Below the pieces are notes generated by a model, which was not told the origin of the DNA, did no database searches, and was given only the letters and a program-made list of their open reading frames with translations. Shown piece after piece: positions 57,901 to 64,000 of a stretch of DNA of 64,000 nt. This DNA is from MGBC124762 sp048201935 (GTDB taxonomy: Bacteria; Bacillota; Clostridia; Oscillospirales; Oscillospiraceae), in the NCBI GenBank assembly GCA_048201935.1, contig DBFBGR010000011.1:1-64000 (forward strand), written 5' to 3'. The position numbers and the translations under genes are program-made. Position 1 is the first letter of the stretch; each line of letters starts with the position of its first letter.

Positions 57901-60898
57901 GCTGGACAGCGGCTTGAACTACACCGCCACCCTGGAGCCCACGGTGGTCTACGCCGTGGAGATCGCCGGGGTCAACGACTATGAGGTCACCGCCGGCGGC
58001 AGCGTCACCAGCGAGGGCGCGGCGGTGAGCCAGGATATCACCGTGAGCCCCAAGCAGACCTACGCCACCACGGGCGACTTCGTCACCCTCTCCGACGGCA
58101 ACGTCTTTGGCCCCCTTTACGAGGACTACCAGTACGCGCCCATCGAGGGGACCGTCACCGCCCTGACCTTCGAGAACGTGGACGACAAGTACGTCTATCC
58201 CGCCACGGTGGATGGCGGCAGCTACACCGTCTCCCTGCGGCCCGGCGCTTACCTGGCCAAGGCCACGGTGAACGGCTGGTCCACCAAGACCCACGTGGTG
58301 GTCGCAGACAAGGCTGTGGAGCGGGACCTGTTCTTCGTGTCCACCGCCACCCCTGCCGGCGTGGCCTATGCCGCCGATCTCTATGTGGGCGACGAGGGCC
58401 AGACCCTGAACTTCGGCACCATCACCCAGGCCCTGGACTACGTTAAGCGCATGACCCGCACCGACGACCAGCGGGTCACCATCCACATCGCCCCGGGGAC
58501 CTACCGCGAGCAGCTCCAGATCGACAGCAAGAACGTGACGCTGGAGAGCTCCGTGCCCGGCCAGGAGGCCAAGATCACCTGGTACTACGGCATCGGCTAC
58601 AAGTATTACAGCGGCTCCTCCGAGAGCTCCACCACCAGCATTTACGACGTGGAGCGGGCCTACGACAAGTTCGACAAGAACATCGCCGGACGCTGGGGCG
58701 CCACGGTGTGGATCAACGCCGACGGCTTCCGGGCCCAGGATATCGCCTTTGAGAACTCCTTCAACTACTACCTCACCGACGAGGAACTGGCCGACGGCGT
58801 GGCCTGCGATACCCTGGCCTTCGAGCGCAAGTACGGCGCGGAGGTGACCAGCAAGGCCGCCACCGAGCGGGGCGCGGTCATCTACACCAACACCAACAAC
58901 GGCAAGGCGGGCAATAGCGAGTTCAAGGACTGCAGCTTCCTCTCCAGCCAGGACACCCTGATCACCGGCCGCAATATGTACTTCACCAACTGCCTCATCG
59001 AGGGCATGACCGACTATATCTGCGGCCCGGGCAACGCCATCTTCGACGGCTGCGAGCTGCGCTTTAAGGGTTACCACAAGGACTACGCCAACGCCAGCAC
59101 CGGCGGCATGGTTACCGCGCCCCAGAATAGCGCCAGCGAGAAGGGCTACGTCTTCCGGGGCTGCACCATCACCGCCAGCCCTGACGCCAACATGACCGTG
59201 GGCACGGGCGCCTTTGGCCGCAACTGGTCGGCTACCGCCGGAGCGCTGTTTGTCGACACCCGCCTCCAGCGCGCCGATCTGATCTCCGCCGCGGGCTGGC
59301 AGGACTGGAGCTCCACCCAACTGGCCAAGGACGCCAATTTCCGGGAGTGGAACACCACCTTGATGGACGGCGGCGTCGTCAGCACCACCGGGCGGGTCCA
59401 GGGCACCGTGCTCACCGCCGCGCCCACCGTCGCCATGAGCGACTACTTCGGCTCCTGGGTGCCCAGCTACTATACCGCTGAGGCCGCCACGCTGGAGTTT
59501 ACCAAGGACCCTGAGCTGACCGACAACGGCGACCTAAACGCCCCCTACCCCGGCCACACCCTGACGGTGAAGTACTCCCTGGGCGCCAACGACGCCAACG
59601 ACGTGTCCACCATCCAGTGGTACCGGGTGAAGACCGGCGCGGCCGACGTGCTGGTGAAGACCTCGGCGGCCAACGTGGACCGGACCTACAAGATCGATAA
59701 GGCCGACCAAGGTTGCTGGATCAAGGCCGTGGTCACCCCCAAGACCGTGGGCGGCAAGACCGCTGCGGCCAAGAGTGTCCAGTTAGCCGACGAGGCTTAT
59801 GTCCGGGAGGGCTATGAAAATCCCGACCTGCCCGCGGGCGTGCCCGACCTGGGCGAGGGAGTGAACCTCTTCCTGGCCGGCGACTCTACGGTGAAGGACT
59901 ACTCCGCCAAGGGGATGTATAACGGCGGCAATGCCCGGGAGGAGGGCTCCTGGGGCGAGTTTTTGCAGCACTATGTGGACGCGGACGTGGTCAACGTGGT
60001 CAACTACGCCAACGGCGGCCGCTCCGCCCGGACCTTCTATAACGAGGGCTCGCTGCTGAAGATCCAGAAGGACATCAAGGCCGGGGATTACCTGTTCATC
60101 CAGTTTGGCCACAACGACTGCGGCGGTGAGAGCTACACCGACCGCTCCGTGCCCCTGGGCACGCCGGACGGCACGGGCAAGTATCCCACCACCGCTCCCA
60201 CCACCGGCACAGCGCCCAGCATGGACGCCAGCGGCAAGATCACCGCGGGCACCTACGCCATGGACAGCGGCGGCACCTACAAGTGGTTTTTGCAGCAGTA
60301 TATCGACGTGGCCCTGGAGGCCGGGGCCACCCCGGTGCTGATGACCCCGGTGGCCCGGATGTACTACGGCAGCGACGGCGCCATTACCAGCCACCACAAC
60401 TGGGGCGGCGTCAAGGGCGCGGGCAACACCTACTGCGACGCGGTCAAGCAGCTCTACGAGGAGAACGTAGCCGCGGGCAACAACGTGCTGTTCCTGGACG
60501 CCTATGCCCTGACCGAGACCATGTTTGACCAGGCCTATACCGCGGGCGGCTCGGACGTGAACGGCAAGCAGATCATGCACGTGGGCGACTCCACCCACTG
60601 CAACAAGCTGGGCGGTATGCTGGAGGCGGCCCTGGTGGCCCAGGGTCTGCAGACGCTGACCGACAAGGACGGCAAGGCCATCTCCATCGCCTACACCGTG
60701 AAGGCCCCCGCCGGCGTGCGGGGCGAGACCACCAAGGGTGTGGAGGTCTTTACCGTCAACGCCAGCGGAAAGCTGGCCAGCGTCAAGAGCATCCTGGACG
60801 ATTACGCCAGCGACGCGGCCTATTGGCAGACCACCGGCCAGACCTTGTTCGACGCCATCGCCGCCAAGGCCGCCGAGCTGGTCCAGCCCACTCCCTAA
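54989..60898 (+). CDS. Secreted pectin esterase: CE12-like - CE8 - CE12-like
   Basis: 1969 residues. Signal peptide 1-27 (ALALVVGLVPALA). A first SGNH/CE12 acetylesterase spans about 65-304: GDST with Ser72, GHND, and DNTHLN as Asp/His. Sugar-binding-like beta modules (325-860) and three carboxypeptidase-regulatory-like repeats (845-1115) follow. Next is a right-handed beta-helix pectin methylesterase of CE8 type (1119-1498) with SQDTL (Asp1322), TDYICG (Asp1342) and GRNW. After an Ig-like spacer (1500-1600) comes a second CE12 domain (1621-1888: GDST with Ser1633, FGHND, GDSTH). No SLH or sortase signal is seen, so it is probably released. It should strip acetyl and methyl groups from pectin. 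ATG 54989 has GGAGG eight bases ahead. Confidence 0.9.
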   Translation: MKKTTLRLLSVLCALALVVGLVPALAAVPMGGTEVAETASTVEAAVPSGDSKSADAPAELAAAQTVWVVGDSTVCTYGANEDPNHFYKRCGYGARLQDYVSAPYEVQNLAISGESSKSFTTTANYTTLLNGMKANDILIIGFGHNDEKSDDAARYTAPNGTSTTEGSFAKSLADNYISPAKAKAVIPVLCTPIVRRTGTTGSWSNNCLHKANGGDYAEDIRKLGAELDVAVVDLTTLTKEKYDAVGAEETKSFHACKAGGANDVDNTHLNAYGAQVVAQLLATELAKLPNLAAYVAPEAVAPNKATHLVQNPDWVDPSTIPYAPPTTSSAQCQDYVAGDVHFKGTAIGELGGGDPTAANHVRETVDGAMHIAVKNNKSKITSSQDGLVMYYYQVPADKPFTLKAKARVNSIGTSAPNQAAFGLMARDDMYIDKYDSALTSDYVVAGCLGNGGGVNFARTNGTLNTSTGCTLAKPLAADQTYELQITRGDGNYSCAIDGVTKIYDLSVDNKDTQYTYIGMFCARSFDVTYSSIVLEVDGQTLCDTTAAGEPFSFSVKGWKFKDAKGAASAEAVDGGTLDAVDISTAGDAAQALAFAAVYDLDGRMTGVKAVDVKTGEIKTGLKMNGGETAKVFCLDKTGKAPLTEAAQITSGTPAPDPDVPVSPNRIKVWDFAAQGESDAKLYENMITASSWSGALTGGQIANGDKTFGDLVFAANSSEKLYSSVAGVGSYGDAKKYCVDFGDGYTSAGGIYCNGTGNASKRYVLVKDVKAGDKIVSYMGSSQNGEITFSAGTNGAADYTLTSAVGTYQKGEFIAKKDGDFKIWMSAGGGKPFYMRVMLLKSAQVKGTLTVPAGVTGYGLKFMNQTTGAETAATVTGNTFTAALAPGYTYTAVLTNATGYGLTNACKQVTVTDAESVNGKTGVALTAEAKSTYTYSGKVTGFAQGYDVSKLAVTLQPDEDSAAAGFMAVKLTLDSGLNYTATLEPTVVYAVEIAGVNDYEVTAGGSVTSEGAAVSQDITVSPKQTYATTGDFVTLSDGNVFGPLYEDYQYAPIEGTVTALTFENVDDKYVYPATVDGGSYTVSLRPGAYLAKATVNGWSTKTHVVVADKAVERDLFFVSTATPAGVAYAADLYVGDEGQTLNFGTITQALDYVKRMTRTDDQRVTIHIAPGTYREQLQIDSKNVTLESSVPGQEAKITWYYGIGYKYYSGSSESSTTSIYDVERAYDKFDKNIAGRWGATVWINADGFRAQDIAFENSFNYYLTDEELADGVACDTLAFERKYGAEVTSKAATERGAVIYTNTNNGKAGNSEFKDCSFLSSQDTLITGRNMYFTNCLIEGMTDYICGPGNAIFDGCELRFKGYHKDYANASTGGMVTAPQNSASEKGYVFRGCTITASPDANMTVGTGAFGRNWSATAGALFVDTRLQRADLISAAGWQDWSSTQLAKDANFREWNTTLMDGGVVSTTGRVQGTVLTAAPTVAMSDYFGSWVPSYYTAEAATLEFTKDPELTDNGDLNAPYPGHTLTVKYSLGANDANDVSTIQWYRVKTGAADVLVKTSAANVDRTYKIDKADQGCWIKAVVTPKTVGGKTAAAKSVQLADEAYVREGYENPDLPAGVPDLGEGVNLFLAGDSTVKDYSAKGMYNGGNAREEGSWGEFLQHYVDADVVNVVNYANGGRSARTFYNEGSLLKIQKDIKAGDYLFIQFGHNDCGGESYTDRSVPLGTPDGTGKYPTTAPTTGTAPSMDASGKITAGTYAMDSGGTYKWFLQQYIDVALEAGATPVLMTPVARMYYGSDGAITSHHNWGGVKGAGNTYCDAVKQLYEENVAAGNNVLFLDAYALTETMFDQAYTAGGSDVNGKQIMHVGDSTHCNKLGGMLEAALVAQGLQTLTDKDGKAISIAYTVKAPAGVRGETTKGVEVFTVNASGKLASVKSILDDYASDAAYWQTTGQTLFDAIAAKAAELVQPTP

Positions 60899-60914
60899 GC
60901 GAGTTCCAAAACGA

Positions 60915-60952
60915 CAAAAAGAGACGGTCCCGACTGGGACCGTCTCTTTTTG
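60915..60952. terminator. Bidirectional terminator between esterase and flavodiiron genes
   Basis: CAAAAAGAGACGGTCCC / GGGACCGTCTCTTTTTG with loop GACT. Confidence 0.93.
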
Positions 60953-60958
60953 CTTGCT

Positions 60959-62119
60959 TTACTTTGCCAGCCGCTGGGCCAGAGCCAGGAGTTGGGCCTG
61001 GGTCTGGGCGGTGACGGTGGAGGCCACGCTGACGGTGGGCTCCAGCACGCTTATGTCCTTCAGCTCTCCCAGCCGCCCAGCCATAAGCTTGCCCGCCGTG
61101 ACCGCCCAGGAGCCGTTTTCGATGAGCCCCACGGTGCGCTTCTGGAAGGCCTTGCTCTTCAAATGAGCCAAAAAGTCCTCCATGGGCGGAAAGAGCCCGC
61201 CGTCATAGGTGGGAGCGGCCAGGACCAGCTTGTCATATTGGAAGGCCGCCGCCACCGCGGCGGACATATCGCACCGGGCCAGATCGAAGAAGGCCACGTT
61301 CACGCCCATTGCCTCCAGCATCTCCCGGAGCATTTGGGCGGCCTGGCCGGTGTTGCCATGGATGGTGCAAAAGCAGATGGCCACCCCCGGCTCCTCGGGA
61401 GTGTAGGTGGACCAGAGCTGGTATTTCTCCAGATAGGGGGCCAGATCCCCCTCCAAAATGGGGCCGTGGAGGGGCAAGATCTTGGCGATGTCCAGCCCCG
61501 CGGCCTTCTTCAGAAGGGTCTGCACCGGCGCGCCGTACTTGCCCACGATGTTGATGTAGTAGCGCCTGGCCTCGTCCTCCCAGGGCTCGTCCACGTCCAG
61601 CGCGCCGAATTTGCCGAAGCCGTCGGCGGAGAAGAGGAGCTTTTCCGTACTCTCATAGCTCACCATCACCTCGGGCCAGTGGACCATGGGGGCCATGTAG
61701 AAGGTCAGGGTGTGCGCGCCCAGCGAGAGGCTCTCCCCCTCCGCCATCAGCACCTGGCGGTGCTCCAGGTCGGGGAGGTCGAAGAACCGGGGCAGCATGG
61801 AAAAGGTCTTGGCGTTGCCCACCAGCTTCATCTCGGGGTAGCGGTCGCACAGCAGGGCGATGTTGTAGCTGTGGTCGGGTTCCAGATGGGAGACGACCAG
61901 GTAGTTGGGCTTGCGTCCGGCCAGGGCGGTCTCCACGTTCTCCAGCCACGCATCGGTGGCCCGGCGGTCCACGGTGTCCATCACGGCCACCTTCTCGTCC
62001 AAAATGACGTAGGAGTTATAGCTCACGCCGTTTGGCACGGGGTATTGGCTCTCAAACAGGTCGATGGCGTGGTCGTCTGCGCCCACATAGACGACGCTGT
62101 CGGAAATCTCAGGTCTCAT
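60959..62119 (-). CDS. fprA: A-type flavoprotein / flavodiiron protein (FprA)
   Basis: 386 residues. The metallo-beta-lactamase-like domain carries the diiron ligands: H-x-E-x-D-H in SHLEPDHSYN near 79-84, His in MVHWPEVMVS, Asp in FSADGFGKFG and His in LPLHGPIL. The C-terminal flavodoxin domain (from about 250) binds FMN (CFCTIHGNTGQAA). Such enzymes reduce O2 to water or NO to N2O, taking electrons from rubredoxin; the flavin reductase-rubredoxin fusion at 10280 is a natural donor. ATG 62119 with AAAGGAGG ahead; own promoter divergent from the next operon. Confidence 0.95.
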   Translation of the reverse strand: MRPEISDSVVYVGADDHAIDLFESQYPVPNGVSYNSYVILDEKVAVMDTVDRRATDAWLENVETALAGRKPNYLVVSHLEPDHSYNIALLCDRYPEMKLVGNAKTFSMLPRFFDLPDLEHRQVLMAEGESLSLGAHTLTFYMAPMVHWPEVMVSYESTEKLLFSADGFGKFGALDVDEPWEDEARRYYINIVGKYGAPVQTLLKKAAGLDIAKILPLHGPILEGDLAPYLEKYQLWSTYTPEEPGVAICFCTIHGNTGQAAQMLREMLEAMGVNVAFFDLARCDMSAAVAAAFQYDKLVLAAPTYDGGLFPPMEDFLAHLKSKAFQKRTVGLIENGSWAVTAGKLMAGRLGELKDISVLEPTVSVASTVTAQTQAQLLALAQRLAK

Positions 62120-62154
62120 AAAACGAGCCTCCTTTTGTAAAAGCGTCCTAGGGC

Positions 62155-62182
62155 ATTATAGCACAAAAACGCCAAAGCGCAA
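62155..62182 (-). promoter_or_regulatory. Promoter of fprA
   Basis: Reading leftwards: TTGCGC (62182-62177), 16 bases, TATAAT (62160-62155). Confidence 0.65.
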
Positions 62183-62195
62183 GGGCCTTTCGCTC

Positions 62196-62224
62196 TTGCA
62201 ATCTTGCCCTGGGATTGATATACT
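62196..62224 (+). promoter_or_regulatory. Promoter of the FNT-cupin-SDR operon
   Basis: TTGCAA (62196-62201), 17 bases, TATACT (62219-62224). Only 13 bases separate the two -35 boxes of this divergent pair. Confidence 0.7.
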
Positions 62225-62255
62225 GATACCCATAGAGAAAGGAGCGTGGAGCCCA

Positions 62256-62891
62256 GTGGAGCGACTTCGTGTATTGCTGTCGGGCGTGCTGGCGGGGCTG
62301 TGCATCGCCCTGGGGGGCACCGCCTTTTTGTCCATGGAGAGCAAGCTGGCGGGGGCCTTGTTTTTCACCGTGGGGCTCTTCGTCATCTGCCTATTCAAGC
62401 TCCACCTCTTCACCGGCAAGGTGTGCTACGTCTTTGAAAACGGCCTAGGCTACGCCGCCGACCTCGTTTTGGTGTGGCTTGGCAACCTGGCGGGGACCTT
62501 TTTGGCGGCCCGGGCCCTGAGCCTGACCCGGGTGGGCCCCGCCCTGGCGGAGAAGGCCCAGGCGCTGTGCCAGACGAAGCTGTCCGACGGCCCGTTAAGC
62601 ATTTTTATCCTGGCTGTTTTCTGCAACATTATGATCTACATCGCCGTGGAAGGCTTCAATAAAGCGCCCCATGACCTGGGCCGTTATCTGGCGCTGTTTC
62701 TCGGCGTGGCGGTGTTCATCCTCTGCGGCTTTGAGCACTGCGTGGCCAATATGTACTACTTCTCCATGGCCGGGGCCTGGAGCGGCAAGGCGTTCTTATA
62801 CCTGCTGGTGATGACCCTGGGCAACGCCCTGGGCGGGGTGCTGTTCCCCGTACTGCGGCGCTTCAAGGATGGAAAGGCGGTGGGCGTATGA
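62256..62891 (+). CDS. Formate/nitrite transporter (FNT) family channel
   Basis: 211 residues, short for the family (usually 250-285), with six hydrophobic segments. FNT landmarks: GLCIALGGTAFLS in the first helix, KLHLFTGKV before the L-shaped second, VFCNIMIYIAV, and the central-His region GFEHCVANMYYF. FNT pentamers pass formate, nitrite or hydrosulfide. The N-terminal cytoplasmic helix is reduced. GTG 62256 has AAAGGAG 11 bases ahead; the frame upstream crosses the promoter. Overlaps the next gene by four bases. Confidence 0.85.
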   Translation: MERLRVLLSGVLAGLCIALGGTAFLSMESKLAGALFFTVGLFVICLFKLHLFTGKVCYVFENGLGYAADLVLVWLGNLAGTFLAARALSLTRVGPALAEKAQALCQTKLSDGPLSIFILAVFCNIMIYIAVEGFNKAPHDLGRYLALFLGVAVFILCGFEHCVANMYYFSMAGAWSGKAFLYLLVMTLGNALGGVLFPVLRRFKDGKAVGV

Positions 62892-63310
62892 CGGCGGAGG
62901 ACTACATCCAGCGCCTGGGCATGGAGCCCCTGGTGGACGAGGGTGGCTGGTTCGCGCCCCAATGGCGCGCGGCGGACGACAAGACCGCCAGTTGCATCTA
63001 CTATCTGCTCAAAAAGGGCGAGCGCTCGCGCTGGCACCAGCTCCAGAGCAACGAGGTCTGGACCTGGCACGCCGGAGGGACGTTGGAGATGACCCTGGGC
63101 GGCACGGGCGACTGGCCCGGCGAGGACCGGACCCGTCAGACCATCGGCCCGGACAGCCTGGTAGGCGTTGTGCCCCAACGGGTCTGGCAGACCACGAAGA
63201 TCAAAGACGGGGATTTCGCGCTGGTGACCTGCGTGGTGGCCCCGGCCTTTTTTGATTCGGAGTGCTATCTGCCCCATCCCAGCGTAGAGGAGGTAGAGGG
63301 GGATGCTTGA
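62888..63310 (+). CDS. Cupin-5 (DUF985) domain protein
   Basis: 140 residues, one cupin barrel. Family landmarks are ASCIYYLLKKGERSRWHQL, NEVWTWHAGG and a central VPQRVWQ. Function is unknown for most members; the fold suggests binding or isomerisation of a small sugar-like molecule. ATG overlaps the FNT stop (ATGA), and it overlaps the next gene by eight bases, so all three are co-translated. Confidence 0.85.
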   Translation: MTAEDYIQRLGMEPLVDEGGWFAPQWRAADDKTASCIYYLLKKGERSRWHQLQSNEVWTWHAGGTLEMTLGGTGDWPGEDRTRQTIGPDSLVGVVPQRVWQTTKIKDGDFALVTCVVAPAFFDSECYLPHPSVEEVEGDA

Positions 63311-64000
63311 CTTTGACCTGACGGGCAAGGTGGCTCTGGTCACCGGGGTGAGCCGGGGCCTGGGACAGGCCATGGCCGTCGCCCTGGCCCGAGCGGGGGC
63401 GGACGTTGTGGGCGTGGGCCTCCACGGCATGGGCCAGACCAAGGCCCTTGTGGAAAACGAGGGCCGCCGGGGGTATGAAATAAAGGCCGACCTCTCCCGC
63501 AGCGATACCGCCGCCGACGTGGCGAAGGAGGCTGTCGCCGCCTTTGGCAGGGTGGATATTTTGGTCAATAACGCCGGGATCATCAAGCTGGCCCAGGCGG
63601 AGGACCACACCATGTCCGACTTTGACGCGGTGATGGAGGTGAACCTCCGCTCGGTGTTTCTTATGACTAGGGACATTGCCCGGCAGATGATCGCGCTGGG
63701 GGGCGGCAAGATCGTCAACATCTGCTCCATCCAGTCCCTGTGCGGCGGCGGAGGTGACGCGGCCTACGTGGCCAGCAAGCACGCCCTCCACGGCCTCACC
63801 CGGGCCTGGGCCAACGAGTGGGGCAAGTATAACATCCAGGTCAACGCCATCGCCCCGGGGTATATGGTCACCGACAACACGGCCAAGCTGCGTCAAAACC
63901 AGGCCGCCGTGGACGCCATCACCGCCCGTATCCCCCTGGGCCGCTGGGGGCGACCGGAGGACCTGATGGGTCCGGTGGTCTTCCTGGCCTCCCCGGCCTC
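63303..64000 (+). CDS. kduD: KduD-like SDR (2-dehydro-3-deoxy-D-gluconate 5-dehydrogenase), 3' end outside window
   Basis: 232 residues visible, frame open to the last base; about 25 are missing. It begins LDFDLTGKVALVTGVSRGLGQ, the standard KduD opening. It has NNAG near 85, catalytic Ser in SIQSL and Tyr-x3-Lys in YVASK, then NAIAPGYM and PLGRWGRPEDLMG. KduD interconverts 2,5-diketo-3-deoxygluconate and 2-keto-3-deoxygluconate in uronate catabolism. Related gluconate dehydrogenases share this pattern, so substrate is probable, not certain. It would complement the pectin esterase and the uronate cluster on the left. Confidence 0.85.
   Translation, partial: MLDFDLTGKVALVTGVSRGLGQAMAVALARAGADVVGVGLHGMGQTKALVENEGRRGYEIKADLSRSDTAADVAKEAVAAFGRVDILVNNAGIIKLAQAEDHTMSDFDAVMEVNLRSVFLMTRDIARQMIALGGGKIVNICSIQSLCGGGGDAAYVASKHALHGLTRAWANEWGKYNIQVNAIAPGYMVTDNTAKLRQNQAAVDAITARIPLGRWGRPEDLMGPVVFLASPA

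Noticed and set aside
54815..59320. Antisense open frame of 1501 codons opposite the pectin esterase
   Set aside because: Same cause: low-complexity Gly/Val/His product on the complement of a gene with clear domains.

Overview
The window comes from a GC-rich, low-spore-type Firmicute, most likely a gut clostridium of the Oscillospiraceae (Flavonifractor/Pseudoflavonifractor/Lawsonibacter-like). The reasons are strong AGGAGG ribosome sites before most genes, near-consensus sigma-A promoters, SLH-anchored surface enzymes, a split transketolase, a flavodiiron protein, a flavin reductase-rubredoxin fusion, and high GC with a few AT-rich islands. The assignment is inference; no 16S gene is present.

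Left third (1-21.4 kb) is housekeeping chromosome. It holds the 3' part of groEL, a small ribbon-helix-helix gene pair, and about 500 bp of GC-rich palindromic repeats. Next come a FabG/YmfI-type SDR, a complete branched-chain amino acid ABC operon (livK-livH-livM-livG-livF), thrS, a flavin reductase-rubredoxin fusion and a GNAT pair. These are followed by miaB - small membrane protein - mutS - CPBP protease - mutL - oligopeptide-binding lipoprotein, then tRNA-Leu(UAA) and initiator tRNA-Met.

Middle (21.4-52.9 kb) looks like acquired DNA. Directly behind the initiator tRNA is a tyrosine integrase broken by an in-frame TGA, then a decayed AT-rich strip. A divergent IclR regulator faces a long co-directional uronate-polysaccharide cluster. 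That cluster encodes a MATE exporter, LplB/YtcP-type permeases, a large lipoprotein binding protein, and four small unrecognised four-helix membrane proteins around an MsmX-type ATPase. It continues with two cytoplasmic heparinase II/III-type lyases, an SDR, KdgF, a 4357-residue secreted protein and a second ATPase. The giant protein carries three alginate-lyase-2 (PL7-like) modules, one with its catalytic motifs gone, an SGNH esterase, ten repeated beta-sandwich-like modules and two separate SLH triplets. The parts fit one pathway: surface cleavage and de-esterification of an alginate-like polymer, ABC import of oligomers, intracellular exo-lysis, KdgF ring opening and SDR reduction. A degenerate 3' tRNA-Met fragment at 52842-52885 lies in direct orientation to the intact tRNA 31.5 kb away and may mark the other end of the element.

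Right end (53-64 kb) has split transketolase and a 1969-residue secreted pectin esterase (CE12-like, CE8, CE12-like). It ends with a flavodiiron protein (FprA type) divergent from a formate/nitrite-transporter - cupin - KduD-like operon that runs off the window. Most other long open frames, including very long antisense ones, are GC-driven shadows and are omitted.
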